Shown in pieces: positions 27,301 to 32,577 of a stretch of DNA of 64,000 nt. The position numbers and the translations under genes were made by a program. This DNA is from Mesorhizobium japonicum MAFF 303099 (GTDB taxonomy: Bacteria > Pseudomonadota > Alphaproteobacteria > Rhizobiales > Rhizobiaceae). Numbering within the stretch: position 1 is the first letter of the stretch; each line of letters opens with the position of its first letter. Where the stretch lies: NCBI RefSeq assembly GCF_000009625.1, contig NC_002678.2:3504001-3568000 (forward strand). Reading direction: 5' to 3'. The notes beneath the pieces were generated by a model. The model was not told where the DNA came from and made no database searches. It worked only from the letters and a program-made list of their open reading frames with translations.

Positions 27301-30100
27301 CGGTCACGCCCTGGATCGTCAGGCCGTTGATCGAGGTTGCGTTGATGCCCGCGTCGCTGCCGCCCGAAATGTTGAAGTCGAGCAGCGAATTGCCGTTGGC
27401 CGCCGTGACGACTGCGCCGGAGCCGGAATTGGTCAGCGTCGCCGCGCCGCCCGGGTCAGAGATGGCCACGTCATGCGCGACATTGTCGCCGGTGATGTTG
27501 ATCGGCACGCCGCCGAGCGAGAAGGAGCGGCCATTGCCGAACGAGGCCAGCGTCTGCCCGTCGCTGAGCGAGAATCCGTTGGCGGCATCGATGGGAGATC
27601 CTTCGTTGACCAGCACGAAGATCGCATTGTTCTGGGTGTTCGCGTCGGCCAGGTTGATCGCGAGCAGGCTCGATGTCGAAGAACCGTCACCCAACGAGCC
27701 GACGCCGCCGACGAAGATCACATTCTGCTGGTCGAACAGCTGCGGCCCGCTGAAGGTGGTCGAGCCGAACGCGTAGTGGCCGAGCGTCTGGTTCAGGCCG
27801 CGCGCGTCGAGCGAAGCGGTGCTGCCGCCGATCGAACCGCCGCCGAAAGAAAACTCGGCATTGGCCGAATGGGCCAGCGAGCCCGCTATGCCGAAGCGCA
27901 CGCCGGTGTCGACGCCCGAAATGGAACCGCCATTGGTGACGACGATCGTTCCGCCGGTGGTGTCGGAGAGGTCGATGCCGATGGTGCCGGCGGCACCCGG
28001 GCCGGTGATGTTGAGCGATTGCGCGGTGAAATTCGTCCGGCTGCCGGAGAAGTCGAGACCCGCGCCAACGCCCAGCCCGGAAATGACGATGTTGCCGGCC
28101 ACCACCGCGGCGTTGACGCCGCTGAACGACATGCCGCCGGCGCCGGGATTGGTGATGTTGATGTCGCCGAAGCGGATCGTCGCCGGCGAATCGGAAATGG
28201 CGATCGCCGGTCCCGTCGTGTTGGAAATCGTCGTCGCGCCGTTGACGGTGAAGCTGCCCGAGACATGGTCGAGCACAACGCCCGACGTGCCGCCGGTCTG
28301 GCTGATCGAATCCAGCACCACATGGGCGGTGATCGGGTCGATGAAGACGGCCATGCCGCCATTGCCCGACACCGTGCCGCCGGTGGTGGTGAAGCTGCCG
28401 CCGCTCGACGTACCCTGCACGGTTATGCCGCGGTCGGTGTTATCAAGCGCATTGACGGTGGCGAAGGTGTAGGTGCCCTGGCCGGTGACATCCAGACCGT
28501 CGTCGAGATTGCCCGACAGCAATGTCGTGCCGGCGAAATTGTAGGTGCCGTTGCCTTCTATATGCAGGCCGTCGAGGCCATTGCCGGTCGCGGTGAAACC
28601 GGACGCGCTGACGTTGGTCGAATTGCCGGTGAATTCAGCGCCGTTGCCGCCGGCGCCCGTCACCGTGACATTGGTCAGCGTCGTGCCGGTGACATTGTTG
28701 CCGAAGATGCCGTTGGCGCCGCCAGTGATGGTGATGCCGTTCAGCGTGTTGCCGGTGCCGAGCGTGATGACGTTGTTGGCGACATTGGTGCCCTGGATCG
28801 TGCCGTCGCTGCCGCCCAGATTGAAGGTGGTGGTGCCGCCGCCGGACAGTTTCGCGGTGACGCTTTCGCCACCGCCGATCACGGTCTGGCCATTGGCAAG
28901 TGTCACGCCGGCAGTCGTCAGATTGCCATTGCCACCCAGCGCAACGACAAAACCGCCGTTGCCGGCCTTGGCGACCGCGTCGTCCAGCGTCGTCGGGTCG
29001 GCCTGCGTGCCGGCGCCCGCCAGCCCGCCATCGGCGAAATAGAACTTGCCGAACGCCGCATTGGTGGCGGCGTTGATGGCGACGCGCGTCGTCGAGCCGC
29101 CGTTAAGCTCCTGCGACTGGATCCTGACGCCGATATCGCCGCGCACCCGCTCGTTGACGCGCTTGCGCAGGCCTTCGCTGACCGGATAGACCGGGTCCGT
29201 GCCGATGGCCCCTGTCGTGTCCGAGCCATGGCCGGGGTTGAACGGGATGTTCAGCCGCACGCTGCCGGCGAACTGGGTGTCGTCGCGATTGTCGTTGCGG
29301 ACCTCGCCGGCGAAGACCAGCTCGGTGCCGCTGCCGAAGACATCGCCGATCGTGTATTCGAACCCGGCCTTGGCGCCGGTGACGCTGCCGTCGTCGCCAT
29401 GCGGGTCCTCGAAATGGTAGCCGCCAATATCGAGCCGCAGCGAATGCTTGTCGGGCAGGTTGACCGGAACCTGGGCGCCGATCTCGCCTTCGATGCCCCA
29501 GGCCGCGTAGTCGCGGTGGTCGAGCACCGATATCTGTTCGATCAGCTGGTTGCTGACCATCGACAGGGTCGAGCTGGTCGTATGATCGGTACTGTCGCCC
29601 TTGATCGGCACGAAGACGTTCACATGCGCGTCGAAGTTCGGCGTGATCGCCTCGACGCCCAGCGTGGCCGCGGTGAACTGCGTGCTGTTGTAGTTCTCGA
29701 GGTTGATATAGGCGTAGCCGCCGACCATCAGGTCGGGATTGACGATGCGGCGGATGCCCAGGCCGATGTCCTGGCCGGACGCATCCTTGAAATCGTGCTT
29801 GGCCCGGACATCCAGGAACAGCACAGACTCGGCCGTCTGCTTGATCGGGATGAAGCCTTCGAGCGCGGCGTTGCCGCCATTGTTGTCGGCACCGACGATC
29901 GCGCGGATCTGCGGCTGCCAGAGCCCGTCGGGGTCGCCATAGGCAACCACGCCCGAAAGGCCGAGCGCCAGCGTCGTCAGCGCCGTCGTCTTCCAGAGAT
30001 GGCTTACAAGTCGCGAACGGCGATGGCCGGCGTGCACGCGGAAAGCCTCCCCACGCGCCACCATCCCACCACCCTGCCGAGACGTCTCGGTAGTTTCCAT
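18308..30100 (-). CDS. Giant inverse-autotransporter-like surface protein with beta-helix passenger
   Basis: This 3930-residue protein fills 11.8 kb. A long N-terminus leads to a signal segment at about residues 37-55 (HLWKTTALTTLALGLSGVVA). Residues ~60-345 resemble the outer-membrane beta barrel of intimin/invasin-type inverse autotransporters: many short strands such as MVGGYAYINLENYN, SLRLDIGGYHFEDPHGDDGS and AGSVRLNIPFNPG, closing with SEGLRKRVNERVRGDIGV. Residues ~360 to the C-terminus are Gly/Thr/Asn/Val-rich beta-helix repeats (ITGGANGIFGNNVTGTTLTN and hundreds of similar turns), with recurring entry modules near residues 360, 800, 1540 and 2210 that each end with DGQ or SGQ and FG. 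No Ig-like domains are seen. It is presumably exported N-terminus first and displayed as an adhesin. The start could alternatively be Met13. Exact strand boundaries are inferred. Confidence 0.85.
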   Translation of the reverse strand: METTETSRQGGGMVARGEAFRVHAGHRRSRLVSHLWKTTALTTLALGLSGVVAYGDPDGLWQPQIRAIVGADNNGGNAALEGFIPIKQTAESVLFLDVRAKHDFKDASGQDIGLGIRRIVNPDLMVGGYAYINLENYNSTQFTAATLGVEAITPNFDAHVNVFVPIKGDSTDHTTSSTLSMVSNQLIEQISVLDHRDYAAWGIEGEIGAQVPVNLPDKHSLRLDIGGYHFEDPHGDDGSVTGAKAGFEYTIGDVFGSGTELVFAGEVRNDNRDDTQFAGSVRLNIPFNPGHGSDTTGAIGTDPVYPVSEGLRKRVNERVRGDIGVRIQSQELNGGSTTRVAINAATNAAFGKFYFADGGLAGAGTQADPTTLDDAVAKAGNGGFVVALGGNGNLTTAGVTLANGQTVIGGGESVTAKLSGGGTTTFNLGGSDGTIQGTNVANNVITLGTGNTLNGITITGGANGIFGNNVTGTTLTNVTVTGAGGNGAEFTGNSTNVSASGFTATGNGLDGLHIEGNGTYNFAGTTLLSGNLDDGLDVTGQGTYTFATVNALDNTDRGITVQGTSSGGSFTTTGGTVSGNGGMAVFIDPITAHVVLDSISQTGGTSGVVLDHVSGSFTVNGATTISNTTGPAIAISDSPATIRFGDINITNPGAGGMSFSGVNAAVVAGNIVISGLGVGAGLDFSGSRTNFTAQSLNITGPGAAGTIGIDLSDTTGGTIVVTNGGSISGVDTGVRFGIAGSLAHSANAEFSFGGGSIGGSTASLDARGLNQTLGHYAFGSTTFSGPQLFDQQNVIFVGGVGSLGDGSSTSSLLAINLADANTQNNAIFVLVNEGSPIDAANGFSLSDGQTLASFGNGRSFSLGGVPINITGDNVAHDVAISDPGGAATLTNSGSGAVVTAANGNSLLDFNISGGSDAGINATSINGLTIQGVTVSNVDTGLFLGSVTGTVSVDNLNVQNASQTGIELLGSSATVNFTGNATIGNATNVGLSANNFDGTATFDDLDITGGGIGVGIVNGSSGTLTFGAGSSIAGTSSNAFSISNSTPNVTYNGTISQTSAASAVKISNMTGGTATFGGMITASTGAANAIDLSTNAGGAINFTGGLDLTADGGFAFSAVGGGTLTVTGSGNTVATGLGPDEKGIQIAGMTIGAAGVNFSSVAVDGSGGGVSTGIAISNTSGGNVTFGGVDLFRISGTAISLDNAASGTYSFNGTTKVDTVVGGGPGFLVQNSAATVNVGNLVTTNIAGADVSLTNNTGTIGIGGTITNSGTGNGVVVSGGSAAITVSADISSSATAPGTAVKVDGITGGSVTFSGLITSTGTGTGVSVSNTAAGSGVGFGAVTVSGAAGNGIGISGNAGSVTFTGTTNVTLGSAANAAGINFSGTNADVLFGTTNVTMGAGANQTGIDFSGSSATAGFGLTTITGTGDLTSRGIDLSSTTGNKTITFARGSSITNVGVGVELSSGGTTATSANANFTFGDGNAGDGLQSTISAAAGGYTVNTIGLDPTLGNYNFNDVFFTGSAHLASAVGGTIMVSQNGGVIAAGTDGLSAAVTTISVAQADALAGTQTFAFVGTVDLSSTPFTLDSGQSITGFGNNTSITVSGTIQPVNVQGNLGASGGNVTGNEGVVTGTGDFLHLLGSNQVRNTAFNFSGASGSVFNVDQSAGGFNNAGGIVIEGVTVSNVATGSTAFKVAGLDSNLSITNNNVNVAGTLLDVNGGTGNITLTRGTLPNSATPGTLTGGGISIANRSGGLVNFTDKVTVGGAGVSLTGNTGSTVTFADLDITTSGATAFSASGGGTVNVTTGTINATNAQAAALDGITAGINFASTSATFASGNGIDLQNLSGTASFGTGTLTNTGSGTSFNVGSATNLSGGNAVISYGGTIASNGTGAAVSIQELTGGSVTLSGNVTDGLAGAGGNIVVTGIDNGTAATVTFSGSTKQIDSGATDGVSLLGNPNGTLAFISGGLVITTSSGAGFHASTFGTGTVTVTKDGGANNTITTTTGNALNLDNVTVGVGGINFDSISSNGTGTGIALNNVSGGAINLGAVDLEGITSRGVDVSGTLGSTLNFTSLNIGLNAANAIGLDLNSAALGVSNITAGDFDVDGGSFAGTIGIDMAGTTGTGTIQLGDTVNNNPAGQTSTIANVGYGVQFSSATNAQLVFGDGAGPAESSIATTGGQVIHATDTLPTSGDYNFNDVNFSGDTSNLSAVRVYYVTAGGTGDGSLANPGSYLGAQASTANVVVLIDKNVNGAQETIDLSGTTFNLDDGQVLLAFKSGDAAVDVSQLGVDTSGGASAAFHFTTIQNTPIISAPGGIDTLRPVLQSNNATSVINFATSGTGTFTGGIENLIVSNVGTGAGVAVNATGASSFFLRNNTITAGGRALDFSTTGAPANTLLLSIDGNTLKSSGSALAASFSGQNISATDNSIAIRSFAGNKVTGGTGGGIAFNNVRFDSDGAGGTVSAGTLGMGNPGARIQGDGLSFANTSGTFDLGTLNLANNGGTGVLVNTKGAGTIFTLNNSAGTVLTNSGAAFDLDPLTVHMTFASVTSVNNPAANIANGIIFDGVAGTFTVTGTTSITNTTGFGIDAINTVTANTGTFQFGAVGINNGGTTGGGGIHVASGTLNVTGLANIDTTSGVGLSQSGGTTSFTGGLTIDTTTGTGIVGTGGTMGVTATAGAETVTSTGGQAISLDNIAANVTLDSTSSGGGTNNVSLTNVSGTVGLGTGTLGGASGASFNVVGGTAVVTYGGNISQANNAALVSVSGGNAGSLTFNTGALDATNGTGLQFDNADGTYNFNGLTTLHGGDAGIDILNGSAGTFTFGPVTLITSPTGTAFNLVGGTASVFYSGTITQGNNAALVSISGGHSGGTVSFFGPMSASNGTGLQFDNADGAYNFNGTTTLNGGDAGVDILNGSGGSFNFASTTTITSPTGTAFNVAGGSATVTYAGTITQGTAGQRMIAIADTTGGAINFTTAVANGLNDTAGTGILIDGAAGNVTVNNASLTGTRGITILGDAANNATGTYTFNNVAIDTVAGATNHAFVVDGDQGTPANNDVSATIALNNVDITNPGGNVVNIQGMSAGSVTFDAASTITRNDGGLGIVATSNAGGTIAFGGAMTLTTSVNNAVDLTSNPGATFNFSGGLAITTTSGIGLNATGGGTVNVTGSNTVQTATGQILNWNGMIIGGSGATFSSLQSSGSITGLDAINLTGVSGGTFNGGAVTVAGTTGVGSDGIEINGSSAAFNFTSATIAATADNGIFLSGANGAVTFSTVAINNTGQAGIRIDNNTNAVNVNGGSLGATNDPTGNGVDINGGTGNVTIAASVTKTSAGNIVNVSGRTAGTVAFSGSLSATGGFANGIDVSGNSGTAVINFSNATKTLTTGANTAVNLTSNTGATINFTGGGLVINTTSGTGFNATGGATVTVQGTGNTITSTTGTALNIANTTIGSGNVTFQSISANGAVNGIVLNNTGTSGGLIVTGNGNTALGGNSSGGTIQNTTGDAILLTNTKGPSFTNINIQNAANSGIKGTIVTNFTLANSTINNVNTAHTTTDGNVTFNLSAGGSTETNLSGVVSITGNVLNNSWQDGISINNYAGTISSLTITGNSLTSASAFAAGSAGTAIKVLAQQGASAAAQITAGSISDNTINNFPGGGGIMVHGGSTAALPAVNIGSSGNHFKIDGNVITGFGTGLAGIGTNGIEVTIGHLSSGYFTIGEAGHGNTITNVAGNGIAASLFGTGTASYDIGYNTIDANNTAGSAGINTGADQATSNTNTPTLYLNIHNNNVQHTQGAGILSTIRSVDGTGYFKIQNNSVTNLTAPGLQYGIRVDAGNGTEATGAHVILQIDGNIAVGHSNAGGTITDPGIGIRQQHSGVTSTFQIVGLAPSPANDAQMETYVSGQNPGSAAGTFGTGGTASISSGATYTVGVLPVFP
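21314..21907 (-). repeat. Two tandem 99-residue units inside the giant passenger
   Basis: Two consecutive 297-base units (21907-21611 and 21610-21314 on the minus strand) encode closely similar 99-residue segments. Each runs from a G-x-x-FN-x-x-GG start through NNAALVS, NGTGLQFDNADG and a GGDAG-DILNGS block to ITSPT. A third, partial unit starts at 21313 with GTAFNVAGGSATVTYAGTIT. The near identity shows recent duplication within the beta-helix. Confidence 0.85.
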
Positions 30101-30334
30101 CCCTGGCGAGTCCCTTCAGGGACTGCACGTCCCGCGTGTCAATTCTTACGCGAATTCTATTGTATAGCGAGTCCGGAAGGTTGTGAGTGTTGTTGTCGGA
30201 CCTCAAAGTTCTGCCCTGTGATCATATTGCCACAGTAGATTTGCCGGCTTGCTTGGTCCGGGACCCGGCTTTCGTAGCAGTCGCCATTGTTGTATCAAGC
30301 CTTTCCGAGAGAATACCTGCCGGAGCAAGGAAAA

Positions 30335-30931
30335 ATGAGGGGCGTCAAGAACATGGCAAGTATTTTAGTGAAAGCTAATCTAAAGGGTGTCGCGGCATTG
30401 GCTGTCGTGTGGCTGTTGTCGGCCTCTATTGGCCCCGTGCTTGCCGAAGACGCCGCCAAGGAGTCCCAATCCAAACAGTCTCAGCCGAAGGAGGCCGGAC
30501 CCAAGCCGGCCGACGCCAATCCATGGGCTGTGAACTGCTCCAGCGGCTCGACGGCCAACGAGCTTCAATGCCAGGTGTCGCAGAACCTCACCGAGGCCAA
30601 GACCGGGCAGCGCGTGCTGACCGTCACCGTGCGCCGCGACAACGCCAATGGCAGCTTCGCCATGCTGCTCGCTTTGCCGCACGGCCTGTTCCTGCCGTCC
30701 GGCGTCAGCTATCAGATCGACAGCGGCAAGAAAGTCACCGTCGCCATCCAGACCAGCGACCAGAACGGCGCCTATGCCGCGGTGCCGGTGGCGCCGGAAC
30801 TGGCCAAGGCGATGAAGTCGGGGACGACGCTGAACATCGGCATGGAATCGGTGACGCGCAAGCCGGTCACCATCCCGGTTTCCCTCAAAGGCTTCGGCGC
30901 GGCGGTGGCCAAGCTGGAATCGATCAAGTAG
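30335..30931 (+). CDS. Invasion-associated locus B (IalB) family protein
   Basis: This 198-residue exported protein has a signal peptide (LKGVAALAVVWLLSASIGPV, cleaved near LAEDA) and a Lys/Pro/Gln-rich linker, then the IalB domain: WAVNCSSGSTANELQCQVSQ (residues ~63-82, with two cysteines likely to form a disulfide), VRRDNANGSFAMLLALPHG, and the closing helix KLESIK. IalB was named in Bartonella, where it aids erythrocyte entry; in rhizobia it is a periplasmic protein of unknown function. ATG 30335 has AAGGA upstream and is preferred over 30287. It is divergent from the giant adhesin gene with a 234-base shared upstream region. Confidence 0.9.
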   Translation: MRGVKNMASILVKANLKGVAALAVVWLLSASIGPVLAEDAAKESQSKQSQPKEAGPKPADANPWAVNCSSGSTANELQCQVSQNLTEAKTGQRVLTVTVRRDNANGSFAMLLALPHGLFLPSGVSYQIDSGKKVTVAIQTSDQNGAYAAVPVAPELAKAMKSGTTLNIGMESVTRKPVTIPVSLKGFGAAVAKLESIK

Positions 30932-30968
30932 GGATTGCGCCGGCAACCAACGGCCGATGCCCTATCAA

Positions 30969-31028
30969 TTCGTCATCCACGGGCGGAGCAGTCACGCAGC
31001 GGCGTCGCGGAGATCCGAGGATGACGAA
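30969..31028. repeat. Solo hairpin repeat related to the paired family
   Basis: TTCGTCATCC at the left and GGATGACGAAG at the right enclose a GC-rich core of about 40 bases. The ends match the outer tips of the paired repeats at 798, 34380, 51183 and 61758, but the CCTAGG marks are changed and the long inner part is absent. It lies after the IalB stop codon. Confidence 0.75.
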
Positions 31029-31136
31029 GTCACCTCCGCTGCACTTCAATTCAATGCGGGCAATACAAGCAAGCAACCCGCTTGATTGTCCGCGTCCGCA
31101 ATGCTCCGCTGCCGCCCAGGACATCGGGAGAAACCC

Positions 31137-32378
31137 ATGACAGGCTTTGTCGACCGCCAGCGCGCCGCGCAGTTGATGGAAAGCGCCGGCATCGCGGCGC
31201 TGGTGCTCTGCGCACCCGAGGCTTTCCACTATGCGACCGGCGCGTGGATCGGCCCGGCGGGACTGTTCCGGCGCGCCGGCGCCGGCTTCGTGATCATCCC
31301 GGCCGAACAAGATCAGCCGATCGGCGTTGTCGTCGCCGACTTCAACGCGACGCAGCTGCGGCTCACCGCGCCCGAAGCGGCTGTGCGGTCGCACCCGATC
31401 TGGATCGAATCCGCGCCGGTCGAGACGGCGCACGGACTGCCCCTGGCCCAACGCATCGAGGCTGGCCTTGCCTCGCTTGGCCGCGCGCCGGATTTCTCCC
31501 GTCCCGCCACCTTCGATCTCGCCGGCTCGGTGCGCCAGCTGCAGGCTTTGCTCAAGGAATTCGGACTGGGACGCGCAACGCTCGGCATCGATCTCGACTT
31601 TGTCCCGGCCGCCGATTTCGCGGCCATCCAGACGCTGCTGCCGGATTGCCCAATGGTCGACGGCGCGCCGGTGCTGGACAGGCTGCGAGCCATCAAATCG
31701 CAGCGCGAGATCGATCTGCTGCAGCAAGGCATTTTCCTCTCGGAAGCCGGGCTGGAGCGCCTGCAGGTGGATGCGATGGCCGGCATGCGTCAGGCCGATC
31801 TCGTCGCGCTCTACCGCAAGGGCGTCGCCGACGCGGCCGCCGGCCTGTCGCATCCTGTCGCGACAGCCGAGTATGTGACGCTGGGCGCTCGCGCCAAGGG
31901 CGCCGACGCCAGGGCCGTGGCCGGCGATCCCTTGAAATGCGACATGGTCTGCACGGTCGGTGGCTACGCTTCCGACATGTCGCGCAATTTCACCTTCGGA
32001 CCGCCTTCCCAGGACCAGGCCGAGCTGCATGCCATCGCCGAGCGCGCCTTCGAGGACGGGGTGGCCGCACTGATCCCCGGGAACACGCTCGCCCATGTGC
32101 ATCGCGTCGCCACCGACAGCCTGGCGCGGCAAGGCCTGCGCAGCTTCCGCCGCGGCCATTTCGGCCACAGCGTCGGCCAGTCGGTGTTTTCCGAGCAATG
32201 GCCGTTCATCGCCGCTGACAGCGACGTGGTGATCGAAGCCGGCATGGTGCTGGCCTTCGAAATCCCACTCTACATAGACGGCCTCGCCAGCTTCAATCTT
32301 GAGGACCAGTTCCTGATCACGGCGGACGGGCCGACGCCGATGAACCGGCTGCCGAGGCGGCTGGAGGGGATTGGGTAG
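31137..32378 (+). CDS. M24 family metallopeptidase (Xaa-Pro peptidase-like)
   Basis: This 413-residue protein has the two-domain creatinase/prolidase layout. The N-terminal part (MTGFVDRQRAAQLMESAGIA to about residue 150) is the creatinase-N domain. The C-terminal pita-bread domain shows likely metal ligands: two Asp in CDMVC and YASDMSRNFTFG, His in RGHFGHSVG, and Glu residues in LAFEIPLY and NLEDQFLIT. Members hydrolyse Xaa-Pro dipeptides or related amides; the exact substrate is not predictable. The ATG at 31137 has GGGAG upstream and starts at the domain edge, so the frame extension to 31086 is discarded. Confidence 0.88.
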   Translation: MTGFVDRQRAAQLMESAGIAALVLCAPEAFHYATGAWIGPAGLFRRAGAGFVIIPAEQDQPIGVVVADFNATQLRLTAPEAAVRSHPIWIESAPVETAHGLPLAQRIEAGLASLGRAPDFSRPATFDLAGSVRQLQALLKEFGLGRATLGIDLDFVPAADFAAIQTLLPDCPMVDGAPVLDRLRAIKSQREIDLLQQGIFLSEAGLERLQVDAMAGMRQADLVALYRKGVADAAAGLSHPVATAEYVTLGARAKGADARAVAGDPLKCDMVCTVGGYASDMSRNFTFGPPSQDQAELHAIAERAFEDGVAALIPGNTLAHVHRVATDSLARQGLRSFRRGHFGHSVGQSVFSEQWPFIAADSDVVIEAGMVLAFEIPLYIDGLASFNLEDQFLITADGPTPMNRLPRRLEGIG

Positions 32379-32577
32379 CGGGGGTCCCTATCGCCGTAGA
32401 GCGCGACCGCCGGTGATCGCCCAGGGTCACGCCTTGATATTGCCAAGGCTCGAGGTCACCGCCATTCGCATGTTGGTGTCGGTAGCCCACACGCCGTCGA
32501 GCGGCATGTCGTGGAACGACAGCGTGCAAACATGATAAGAGGTCAGGTCGAAAAGGCAGGGAACGAGAGGAACAAAA

